DNA of 64,000 nucleotides from assembly GCA_003116995.1 (NCBI GenBank), contig BDSL01000102.1, positions 310,001-374,000 of the forward strand. The letters run 5' to 3'. The translations under genes were made by a program, and so were the position numbers. Shown here in pieces: positions 1-10,197 of the stretch (position 1 is the first letter of the stretch; every line of letters begins with the position of its first letter). The notes beneath the pieces are model-generated. The model was not told the origin of the DNA. It saw only the letters and a program-made list of their open reading frames with translations, and made no database searches. Source of the stretch: Yamagishiella unicocca (Eukaryota; Chlorophyta; Chlorophyceae; Chlamydomonadales; Volvocaceae).

Positions 1-291
1 GGGGTGTGTTGGGTTGGGGTACACATGGAAAAGCGTACTGTACCCATGCATCCTGAGCTGACGTTGGCATTGAGACAAGTACGGTTAACTTCTAACCATG
101 GCTACCTATGGAATACCTGCAGACCGTTAAGTATTGATATCCTAGCCTTAAAGCCGGCGTATGAGTTGACGCTGTCACTGCCACGTCGGGCTCGCGACGT
201 CGATTGTCAAACCCCAGACCTACTTGCAACCTGCGCTCCCTGAGCATGTGATCCCGTCCCTACAAGCGATTTTCAATTTATCACAGCATTC
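1..291. other. 5' flank of lipase gene, no feature recognised
   Basis: This stretch contains only short open frames in several phases with no family resemblance. It probably holds the promoter and 5' UTR of the lipase gene that starts at 292. I see no clear TATA box. Confidence 0.4.
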
Positions 292-1874
292 ATGGCTTCT
301 GGCGCACGGCGGCGTCCGCTGCCGAGCCAGCTCCATCGCCTGCTGGTGCTGGTTGCGCTGGCGCCCTTCTTCACAGATGGCGTACTGGCGCTGCGGCTTA
401 TCTCCTTAGGCCGGATACGGGCAAAGCGGGGCGCGGATGCAAGCGATGGCGTCCTGCGCGAGGTCCTGTCACCGCAGTCGACCCTGTACTCACGCATCGC
501 AGCCGGGCAGGTAGCGCTCGCTGGCGGCTCCAATTCCGCACCCTTATTAGCGACAGGTTCATCATCAAAGGTAGAACGGGTCTCCGCAGAAGGTGCTGAC
601 GCAGCTTGTCTTCGCGACCCCGGCCTTGCCACGGTCTTCTCCTCGGAAGCAGCTCGCAGGCTCCCACGCCTCGCCCAAGACCCTAGCGTGCAGCTCGAAC
701 CTGGGCCAGGGGGACACCCTCAGCATGACAGCGGCCAAAGCACTGAAGCTGGCGGCCACGGCCTCGACACCAGCGACCTCCCGCTCCAACACCAACAGCG
801 GCAGCAGCAGCTGAGCGCTGCCGACCCACCCCCGCCCGAGTTCAACGTCGATGAGGCACGGGTCGCGGGTCAGCTCGCGTCCATCGCCTATTGCAGCCAC
901 CCAGACCTGCTAGCGGCGTGGAACTGCAGCCGCTGCGTGGACGTGCCGGGGTTCGTATCGCACCGGGTGGTGTACGACTCGGTCTGGGACCTGGCAGCCT
1001 ACGCCGGGTACTACGCGCCGTGGAACGCGGTGGTGCTTTCCTTTCGGGGTACGGACTCGTCCAACTGGGGCCAGTGGGCGGAGAACATGCGGGCGTGGCG
1101 CACCGATCACATGTACCCGGTGCCGGACTTCCCGCACGCGCTCATCCACGCGGGGTTCTACACGCTGTGGACCGGCAGCACGCTGCAGGCCACCTTTGCG
1201 GAGGCGGTTTCGGAGCTGATGACGCTGCACCCCACGGCGCGCATGGTGGCGATCGGGCACTCCATGGGCGGCGCGCTGGCCCAGCTGGCGGCTCTGGAGT
1301 TCAAACTGGCGTACAATGGGACGAGCGCGACGGTGTACACGTTTGGGTCGCCGCGGGTGGGCAACCTGGCGTACCAGCAGGTGGGCGCGTGTGTGTGTGT
1401 GTTTTGGTTGGGCGGGTGGGAGCGAGGGGGAGCGTGGGGGAACGTGCTGAAGGGTCGGGAGGGGGAGCTTGAGAATGGGGGAAAAGAGGTGCGGAGAGAC
1501 AAGTGGGGTTACGATTCCAATCTCCATACCCCCTCCCCCTCCCTCCCGGCCCCCTGCCCGGGCGCCCTCGGCTCCCGCAGCTCTTCAACTCCTTCGTGGA
1601 CGTCTCATGGCGCTTCACGCACAACCGCGACATCGTGCCCAGCGTGCCGCTGCAGCTGATGGGCTTCCAGCACGTGGCGCGCGAGGTGTGGGAGGTGGAC
1701 GTGGAGGACCCGGGGGGCTCGGGCGGGGTGGAGCGCAAGCTGCTGCTGTGCGACGCCACCGGCGAGGACCCCTCCTGCCACAACTCCGCCTGCTACCTGG
1801 GGCTGTGCACCAGCATCGCGGACCACCTGTCGTACCTGGGGCTGCATATGTACCAGGACAGCGACGAGTGCTGA
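292..1874 (+). CDS. Secreted class 3 (alpha/beta-hydrolase) lipase
   Basis: Two exons, 292-1380 and 1581-1874, join in frame (donor CAG|GTGGGC, acceptor CCCGCAG) to a 460-residue protein. Seen: the N-terminus is basic then hydrophobic (about residues 15-35), which fits a secretory signal. Residues 36-185 are low-complexity. The Lipase_3 fold follows, with the oxyanion-side FRGT motif at 251-254 and the nucleophile elbow GHSMGG with Ser324. The second exon supplies NRDIVP (candidate catalytic Asp380) and DHLSY (candidate His445), so the whole triad is present only in the spliced product. Known: this family hydrolyses acyl esters of tri- or diacylglycerols and galactolipids. Inference: a secreted or vacuolar enzyme; the substrate cannot be read from sequence. 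Cysteine-rich segments (CSRC, CDATGEDPSC, CYLGLC) suggest disulfides and an extracytoplasmic location. The ATG at 292 is the first in frame before the signal sequence. Confidence 0.88.
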
Positions 1875-2021
1875 GCAGGGACGAGGGGGGGAGGAGGGGG
1901 CAGGGCCGTGCGGGGGCGGGAGCGCTGGGAGAGGGCAGACGAGCGACTGACTGAGGGTTTGAGGGTGTGAATGGTGGAGCCGGACCCAGGGGGCTGAGCT
2001 GCAGATATTAATGCGTTACAG

Positions 2022-2047
2022 TTTAGGGTTTAGTTCTTCGTTTAGGG
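2022..2047 (+). repeat. Interstitial telomere-like TTTAGGG copies
   Basis: TTTAGGG occurs at 2022-2028 and 2041-2047, with a partial TTTAG between them. TTTAGGG or TTTTAGGG is the telomere unit in green algae and plants. This is a very short interstitial block in the lipase 3' UTR and could be chance. Confidence 0.35.
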
Positions 2048-2175
2048 TTCATCTTTTCATTAGCTTTCATATCTTGTCGCCCATGCCTTGCGCTGCGCCC
2101 GACATCCGGATTTGGGGTGCGGGCTGACGCGGCATGGGACCAAGAAGGCTCTTTTGTACCATTACGGCTGACGCA

Positions 2176-2180
2176 TGTAA
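2176..2180 (+). promoter_or_regulatory. Candidate polyadenylation signal TGTAA (lipase)
   Basis: TGTAA, the usual chlorophyte poly(A) signal, lies about 300 bases after the lipase stop codon. Cleavage would be expected within 10-20 bases downstream. Single pentamers occur by chance, so the call rests on position. Confidence 0.4.
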
Positions 2181-3173
2181 GGGGGTGGGCGCGGCTGAGC
2201 GGGTGGGGATTGCCCGCAGCCATCGCGACCGGCGTCTCTCCCCGCTGGGTGATGCAATAGACAGCTGCAGCCGCCGATGGACGCGCTCCTCTGTGCACTC
2301 AACAGCACCAGGTGGGGTTTGAAGCGCCGACCTGCGCTGCGGGTGACACGCTTTCAGCTGTGATTTCGCGACTGCGGTTGTGACACGCGTCGTCGCATGT
2401 ACCATACTCCGGGGCCCTTGTTGCGCGCTGGTTCGTTGCCTTTGCAGCTGAGCTCAGCGAGCGGTTGTACAGTGGCGATGTAAGTTCAGTGGAGTTGCGC
2501 GAGTGCGCTGTGGTGTGGTGTGGGCGAGGCCCTTACGTAACGCTGGTTGCATCGTTTTGACGGCAATGCGGCCACTCGCGTCGTACCAAACCGCGCCCTG
2601 ACCGCTTGTCGGAGTGCCACGACAGCTGCCTGTCAAGGCCTTTCTCCCCGCGCCCGGATGCACAAGCACCTTTTAAATATCAGACCTCTGCAGCCACAGA
2701 TCTGTACACACCGTCGCCTATCCAAACGTTAAACAAGGCGTGCCTGTGTGCACGCAGCCCAACCAACGGCCCGAACAGCAACGCCCCGCGGACCACCCCG
2801 CGACTCGGTGAGTGGCCCCACGGGTTGCATTTATTACGCGCTGGGCGGTTGCCGCGGCAGCGGCGAGGTGTCTGTGTGGAGGATCCGAAGGTGTGTCTCC
2901 GGCCACCCTTGGGGCTCGTGCCCTGTCCTGTCTGACGGACCGCTCCAAAGCTCCGTGTAATGTATACAGCTCTTTGACTCCGTTAAGCCGCTTGTAATTA
3001 ACATACTCAAACAAGGACGTGTTGACAACCTGGGACATCACAGGGTGCGCAACAGTCAGCGACCCACGGGTCGGTGCAACGCCTATCAAGCTTTGAGTAC
3101 CAGGGCACAGAGCACCGCGAGCTGATTTGGTCGTGTGAAATTTGGTCGTTGGTGGTTTGACGTTTGGGTTCAA

Positions 3174-6100
3174 ATGGCGCTGCTAAGGCGCGCAGTCCGC
3201 AGTCCGCAGCAGCAGGCGGGGAGTCAACCGCCCCGCCACCGCCAGGCGGCGAGATCGGCTCCGGCCTTCGCCTTCGCGGCCGCCGTGCTCACTGCAGTAG
3301 CTACCGGAACAGCGCTGCTACTTCTGGGGCTGGCAGGGCCGCCGATGGTCAACGGCTACGTGCCTTATGATTTATCGAATTTCCAGAATGAGTACGTTTG
3401 CGACAACTCCACAGTCAGGATCGTAAGGTATGTATTTCAAAATTCAAATTTTCCATGAGGCAGCGTAAGGAGAGGAGCGCCGCAGATGTTCATGTTAGCG
3501 GTCGCGACGTCTCGTTGCCCGGCTCCGCTCCCTGCATGATCCCGTCCCCGTCCAGAGACCAGCTCCAGGCTGTTTAGGTTTTTTATGCACCGCATCTATG
3601 TATGCTGAGCTCGACTTTGCCACCGCTGCTTTGCAACCACAACTGTCGCGTACGGAGAACGCTTGCCAGCCCCTCCTGCCCTCCATACCTTCCATCCCGC
3701 TTGCTTTGATGATCCTTGATAGAAATGGCCGACGCCTATTGTCGCATTCTACGCAAGGAAATCCGTTTGCGGAGGCATGTACCGATACTTGGCCGCTGCT
3801 CTGCGCTGGGTCACGATGATCAACCTAAAACCCTCCCCGCCCCCTCCCCCTCCCCGGGGTCCGTGTCCTCCCAGACCGCGCACCGTGGCGGATGTGCAGG
3901 CGGCGGTGCAGCTGCACAGCAGCGTCATGGCGGTGGGGGGAGGCTGGTCCTGGAACCAGGTGGGCGGGGGGAAGCGGGGAAGGGAGGGCAAAAGGGGCAA
4001 AACACAGGCTGCCCAGGGCGATGCGCCATGCTCATCCTGCAGCCATTCACCTGTCCAGACTCCAGCTCCCAGGACGCCCTCACTCGCCGTTCCACTCCCC
4101 GCCTCCCTCCCCGCCCCCTGCGCTGCAGCCCTTTTTCTGCGCCAGCAACGGCACCACGGCACCCACCCCAGATGGCTACGGCAACGTCACCCGGCGCAAC
4201 GTCACCGGCCCCTCGGGCGCCCCGCCACCTGGCGGCCCCGCCAACATCGTCATGGACACACTGCGGCCGCTGCTGGTGCAGGTGAACGAGACCGAGGAGA
4301 GCGTCACCGTGGACGCCGGTGGGTCGTAGGGTCGGTGGCCTTGCCAGCGGCTGCGATCCAAACATCGCGCGTCTCATTGTGTGCAGCTCACTGCTGACAT
4401 CACCGCACACAACAACACGTGCGGCCGCCCTCCATGACCCCCAACCCACCCACCTCTACCCCCCCACGACCTTCTGTTTTAAACGTTTTTTTCCGGACAT
4501 CCACGGGTTTCCCTCGAACCCCCCCGGCCCCCACTTTCGTCCCACCTCCCGCGCGCCCGCAGGCATCCGCACTATCGACCTCCTCCGCTACCTTGCCGCG
4601 TACGTAACGCCCTCCGCCCCCACCGGCTGGACGCTGCCCGCCTTCCCCTGGTTCGTGTTCCAAACCCTGGGCGGCGCCGTGTCCACAAACACACACGGCA
4701 GCAGCCTGCAGCACAAGTCCCTCTCCAGCCAGGTGAGCTGCAGGAGCGGCGAGGGTTGCGAGGAAAACCCGTGTACGAAGGGAAAACCGTTTAGGACGGA
4801 CGTTTCGAGATGCATGCTGGAGAACTTGGTTGAGAAGGCGAAAGTCGGGCGATGCGAGGGACGGGGTATAAGATAATCCACAAGGGGGGGGGCGTGCTGC
4901 GCTAACCCCCTCCAACCAGACTGGGACGCGATCCCTGCAACCCCACAATTCCGCAGCCCTTACCCTCTCGCCCCTTCCGCCCTTACCCTCTCGCCCCTTC
5001 CCTTCGGATTGCGGCGGTCCGGTCCCGACTATGGAGCCCCCGCATCCACCTCCCCCCGCGCTCCTGCCCCTTCAGGTGCTGGCGCTGACCATGGTTCTCG
5101 CCAACGGCACCATCCGGACGTTCACCGCTGAGACAGACCCCTTCCTCATGCGGGTGAGGCGGAGTGGGGTGTTAGGGTTGGGTGGGTTTCTGGTCCACAG
5201 CTACGGAAAGGAGGGCGGGTAGGGCGTGACTGGGGTCCGGGAGACTCGCCTGGATCCAGGGTGCCCTTGGATCCCGTTCCTGATGCTCGTCCGGATCCCA
5301 TCTGCTTGCCTCCCGCGCTTCCCGCCGCCAGGCTGCACGAGTGAGCGTCGGCAAGCTGGGCGTCATTACCCACATCAAGTTCCGCATCGTTCGGGAGGTG
5401 CGAGGGGGGTGCGACCATAAAGACCGGTTACACGACGTGGGTATAACAACTGGCGCATTGTCTGCGGAGGAGGAGGAGGCGGCGGCAGTGGGATGACAGC
5501 GCTGCTACCTCCACCTCCGTTCTGACACTGCCGGGGGACGGAGGCGGGCGGGGGGCATACACGCCACCCCAAGTAGCCCCTGCTTGCGGCAGTGACCCCC
5601 CCAGTAATTTCCCGCCTTCGGCGTGATCCCTGCCGGCCGACCTCCAATCTGGTACCAGCTGCCCACATACCCGCCTCTCCCCTGCCGTACCCCGCGGTGC
5701 TCCGAAACCAGATGCCGGTCACGCGCACCCTCCACCGCCTGGCCGCCACCGAGTTCCTCGCGCTGCTGCGGTCGGCGCAGTCGCAGTGGACGAGCAACAG
5801 CACGCTGCCCGAGTGGATGGACGAGACGGAGTGGTTCTGGGTGCCGCAACGATACGAGGTGGGGGCAGGGGCCGGGGGGGCTTCGAGACAGACCCGTGGG
5901 GGCTGTAAAAACCGTGGGGGCGGGGGGGTGGGGGGCGGGGTATCGGGTTGAGGGTCCGGGTGTGGAGTGCAGTTGCTTCTGGATCGGGTGTCGTACGGTG
6001 CCACGGTGGAGGCGCTCGGGTTGTGACAGGCGGCCGGCGGGAGGAAGAGCTCCGTAGGTGCTGTTGACACCCGTAGCTCCGAAGGCGCTGTTAATATCGT

Positions 6101-9100
6101 TGATACCGTCGCTTCCCCACCTCACCTCGCAGCCTGGTACCGTCCTCGCCTGGCCGCACACCGGCGTGCTCCCTCCCAAGCCTTTTTGGGGTTTTGCTGC
6201 CCCTCCCCCCCGCCCCTCCATACCCCTTTCTCCTCCGGTCTTTCTTTCTAACCTCCCCTCCCCTCCCTTCCCTCCCCGGCCAGTTCCTGATGGTCACCTT
6301 CACCCGCGGCGACTCCCCGGACGCCGCCAAGCGCCTCGCGGTGCTGTCCGCGTACGCCAGGGGCCCCCCGGAAGCCACCACCGCATACAACACCTCACTG
6401 CAGCTGCTGGAGTCGGCGGCGGAGATGCGGCGGGGCAACGTCAGCATCGATGGTGGGTGGGCGGCGATCATGTGCTGGTGGCGGTAGGGGTGATGGGGGT
6501 AGGGTGGGGATGCGGGTGGGCACCTGAGGAAGGTGCTGTGATGTCTGGTAGTGACGGTAATGGTGGGTGGGCCTACGGTAGTGGTGGTGGTGCGGTGGCG
6601 GGAGATTGCAACACCAAGGCAGACGCGCACTGAGACTTTGCCCGAAGATGGCGCCAGGGACCCCCACTGTAGATGTAGGCCATATACTGTCAGAACCCTT
6701 TCCCTGCTGCCTCCCTGCCCCCACCGCCCCTCACCGGCCCCCTCACCGCCCCCTACCGCCCCCTCGCCGCCCCCCTACCGCCCCCTCACCGGCCCCCTCA
6801 CCGCCCCCCATCCCACCCCACCCCCACCGACCCCTGCAGTGTGGCCCCTCCTCAGCAACGTCACCTTCGACCCCGCCACCAACATCTCCACCGCCGCACT
6901 GCCGGTGCTTCGCCGCCTCAACGACACCATCCTCACCGCGCCCTGGCAGCAGGGCCCCGCGGCCGGGGGGGTGACCTCCGCTGCGGCCGACCAACCAGCT
7001 GCACGCCCGGGCAAGGCCGCAAAGGCGGCGACGGCAGCATCCACTCTACCGGCCGTGGCGGCAATGGACGGATCCACCGACACCGCTACATCGCAGGACC
7101 CTGAGCAGGTGGTCAGCTTATTCCGCGCCAGGGAGGGCCGCGCTGGGTCTGGAGGAGCTCGGGCTGCCAACGCCACTGCGGCGGTGGCTCAGGGCGCCAC
7201 CTGGAAAATCCCCGAGAAGCGGCCGGCCACGGGTGAGGGGAGGAACGCGGGGCGGGGCGGGGCGGGGCGGTGGCGACAGAAGTTGTGCAGCCGCGTGTGG
7301 GATGTCTGTGGGAGTTGGTTTCGGTGCCACGCAGTGATGACACGAGGGGGTTGGGTTGTGTTTCATGCTACCGGTAGCAACTCCTTTTGTCCACCACCAG
7401 CACACTTGGGGAGCTCTCCTCCGCTCCACTCTTCTACTCCTTCTGTGTTGTTTTGTTCGGCGTCGTCGGCGCCCAACACCCGCATTGTCGTGGCCTTGGT
7501 TGATTGCCTCGTGCCGCCCGCGCTCGTCCCCTTGTACGACGCAGTGTTTTACGGGCTGACCAACATGGCTGACGCCTACATCGACATCTCCCGGAGCGGG
7601 GTGTATTCCATCGCCGCCAACACCACCAAGGAGTCCGCGAACGCCTACCTCTTCCAGCCTGAGGTGCGGCAGCGAGGGCAGGGCAGGGCAGGGCGGGGCC
7701 AGAGCAGCGAAGGCCGGGCAGGGCCGGGCAGGGCAGGGGCAAAGCAGGGCCGGGCAGCGACGGCAGGGCAGGAACAGAGCAGGGCAGGCAGGGCAGGGCA
7801 GGCAGGGCAGTGAGGACAGGGCAGGGACGGAGCAGGGCAGGGACGGAGCAGGGCAGGGAAGCGGTGGTGGAGGAACAGGGCAAGCGGGGTCCCTGTGCGC
7901 CGACATGACGTGGTCGGTGAGTTGCCGACTCAAGGCTGAGGCCTGGTTAGCTGCTGGACGGTGGCTCGGGAGGCGAGTTCGAGTGACTGGGAGGGGCGGT
8001 CTGAGCCCTGGACGTGGCAGCTGCCGTACCAATCCCACGTCGTCATGCTGCCCGCCACACCACCCCTGCCTGCCGCCCTCCGCCCCTCCGCCCCCCCTGG
8101 ACCGTCCAGGCTATCCTCGAGGTCAACATCCGCAAGGTCATGTTTGACCAGGTGAGGCGGGGTGGGGGTTTGGCGGGCTGAGGAGTGAGGACGGGAAGCC
8201 CTCGGGGCCTGTGCGCGGTGCTGAGGCGGCTGTCTCCTAATGCATTCTCTTAAGCCGCGGCCTGTGTTTGTTCCTTTGTGTGTGTATATGTGTGTGTGTG
8301 TGTATGTGTGTCCAACCGCCCCGCTACCGCCCCCGCGCTCCCCCCCGCAGCACGAGGTCGCCATGCCGGTCGCCACCATGGCGGACTGCTGGCAGGGCCT
8401 GCTGGAGCTCGTGTACGGCAGCGACAACCTGGACGGCACCAAGTACAACGGCTCGGCCTCGCCTCTAAGCGTCGTATCACGACTAACGGCCAACGGCACC
8501 TCGCTCATCGCCCCCAACGGCCACCCGGACTACGGGTTCCGGAGCAACCCGCTCATCCGCGCCACCGGGGCGGAGGAGGGCCTGCTCAGCCCCTCGGGGG
8601 GCAGCCCGCACCTGTGGCTCAACATCGAGGACTACCTGTACTACAATAGGTACGACGTACCACACCCGGATTATTCGCCCCCGCGGGTCCGTAGGCGCAG
8701 GCGCGCAGCTGGTGGTAGGCGGTGTCATCGGCCAATCATTTTATGGGAGCAGTGGTGATGGGGGCGGTGGTGATGGGGGCCCTGGGGACCGATGTGAGTT
8801 CGGCCCTTCCCAAGCTACTCCTGGTTTCTGTCTCTCCCACTGTGACCCTGCCCTTCCCTTCCCTACCCTATATCCGGCCCCCCTCCTCTCCTCTCCTCTC
8901 CTCTACTGCCGTACATCCACCTGCGTGTCGTTCGTAAGGCCCATGCGGCGCAGCAACGTGGTGTTCAAGGCGCTCATGGGCTACCTGCGCAGCGACCCGC
9001 GCTGCGGACCCACGGGTCTGCAGGGCGGAGGTGCCCGGCTGCACTGGGGCAAAGCAGGTGCGTGATAGGGGGCGGTCGGTGGCAGCTAGCCCCTCTACCA

Positions 9101-10197
9101 CTCGACAGTGCCTCACCTCGTGCATGGCGCGTTCCCATGTGGGCAGTAGCTGGCACGCAGCTGCTGGCGCTGGGGGGGGGTTATGTGAGACCGGTGACAC
9201 GAAAAAACGACAAGATAGTGGGCGCATGGTCGGCGGACAGCGAGGATGCGGGCGCATGCTGGAGCAATGGGATGGACGACCGGCAAACCTGTGGAGCCAG
9301 TTTCTTGGGGCTGCAGAAAGGAAAAAGAGGACGTATTTGACAGAATGGCAGCGACGCGAAGTGCGGACGACGAAGGAAACGGCGGGCGGCAGGGGTTGCG
9401 GTGGGGCGGGTGCAGCCTGGCGCCAGGGTCGGAAACGATTACCGGATGGGTGTAGAACGCACCGGCGGGGTGCGCCGCAGCAAAGCGCGCGCGTGGTGCC
9501 TTCCCTTGGAAGCTGTGGACCACGCGAAATGCCGTTGCGTGCCGTACACCAAAAACTTCTTCGCAAGTCCTCACAACCGCCGTCGTGCACGCCCTCCCAG
9601 GTTGGCCCGACGCGGGTTGCTGGCGGGGCGACAAGGAGTACCCGAACACGTGGTGCGACTTCGGGTGCGCTGTACGGCAGCTGGATCCCACCGGTGAGTG
9701 AGCGGCGGCGGCGGCGGCGCCGGCGGCTCGCTGGCGCCGTCGGTTGGTTCGGCGCTGAGCGAACGCACCTCCGAAGCCCCGACCACGTTTCCACTGCGCA
9801 TGGAGCCGTACGCGTCTCGCCACCATTCGCCTTACCCAGATACGGTAGACTCATTCCCAGGGTGGAGGGCACAGTACAGGACATCTACAGCTACAGGAGG
9901 TACAGGAGGTACAGGAGGTACAAGAGGTACAGGACACCTACGTACGCCCGGCTTCAGGCCCCCGGCCCCAGCCCCCGATCCTAATCCAACTGCCCCCCAA
10001 CACTCGCCGCCGCGCCAGGCAAATTCCGCGACTCGGCTCCCGACCGCTGGAACTGGGAAGGGGCGCCCCTGGAGCGATGCTGTGTGCCCGACGTGGGCTT
10101 CCGCCGCCAGGACCAGGACCCCGCCTGCGTCTGCCAGGTCAAGCACGCGCGCGCCGCAGAGAGCTGCCCGCCGGCACCGTACTACACCTACCGTTAA
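3174..10197 (+). CDS. Sugar-1,4-lactone oxidase, L-gulonolactone oxidase type (FAD)
   Basis: Fifteen exons (3174-3427, 3875-3959, 4129-4318, 4563-4732, 5076-5153, 5332-5397, 5712-5858, 6284-6452, 6840-7232, 7401-7663, 8110-8151, 8351-8649, 8939-9057, 9601-9693, 10019-10197) join without a phase error to 848 residues. The first 60 residues carry a signal or anchor helix. The FAD_binding_4 part follows: RPRTVADVQ (85-93), GGGWSWN (106-112), the TLGG segment of exon 4, and the GKLGVITH motif of exon 6. The ALO-type C-terminus has the lactone-oxidase signature HWGK (754-757). Many NxS/T sequons support entry to the secretory pathway. Known: these flavoenzymes oxidise aldono-1,4-lactones at the end of ascorbate-type pathways. 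Odd points: the position that is a flavin-linking His in animal enzymes is Trp109, so FAD is probably not covalently bound. Exon 9 adds an Ala/Thr-rich insertion absent from typical members, which are near 450-600 residues. The 7401 acceptor is the least certain junction. The substrate is unknown. Confidence 0.88.
4465..4530 (+). repeat. Dispersed repeat copy in intron 3 of the lactone oxidase gene
   Basis: The segment CTTCTGTTTTAAACG followed by GGACATCCACGGGTTTCCC recurs almost unchanged at 45108-45155. A diverged copy lies in opposite orientation at 4751-4835. It is therefore a member of a short interspersed family in this genome. No coding capacity or target-site duplication was seen. Confidence 0.7.
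4751..4835 (-). repeat. Dispersed repeat copy, inverted, in intron 4
   Basis: Read on the minus strand this resembles 45083-45160. Shared blocks include GTTCTCC, GCATGCATCTC, CTAAACG or TTAAACG, CACGGGTTT and CTCGCAACCC or CTCGAACCC. It is inverted relative to the copy at 4465-4530, so exon 4 (4563-4732) lies between two inverted copies. Confidence 0.65.
6711..6838 (+). repeat. C-rich tandem array (CCGCCCCCTCAC-like) in intron 8
   Basis: Imperfect 10-12-base units of the form ACCGCCCCCT / ACCGGCCCCCTC repeat up to the 3' splice site. The run doubles as an extended polypyrimidine tract for exon 9. Confidence 0.75.
7664..7880 (+). repeat. GGCAGGGCAG low-complexity array in intron 10
   Basis: This G-rich minisatellite uses GGGCA / GGGCAGGGCA units with interspersed GGGACGGAGCA blocks. 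It has many closely spaced runs of three or more G on the coding strand, so G-quadruplex or R-loop formation is plausible (inference). Confidence 0.8.
8276..8311 (+). repeat. TG-rich microsatellite in intron 11
   Basis: Interrupted (TG)n, written TTGTGTGTGTATATGTGTGT and continuing, lies about 40 bases before the exon 12 acceptor. Confidence 0.8.
9892..9933 (+). repeat. 9-bp tandem repeat TACAGGAGG in intron 14
   Basis: Three exact TACAGGAGG copies are followed by one TACAAGAGG and a partial copy. This is a simple intronic minisatellite with no coding role. Confidence 0.85.

Larger units (their letters stand above)
1875..3173. other. Intergenic region between lipase and lactone oxidase genes
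   Basis: This holds the lipase 3' UTR (to about 2195) and the upstream region of the next gene. Open frames are short, overlap in all phases and show no recognisable protein. No RNA gene or transposon was seen. Confidence 0.5.

Noticed and set aside
6551..7813. 420-codon plus-strand frame
   Set aside because: It joins intron 8, exon 9, intron 9, exon 10 and the G-rich intron of the lactone oxidase. Only the exon parts match the family.
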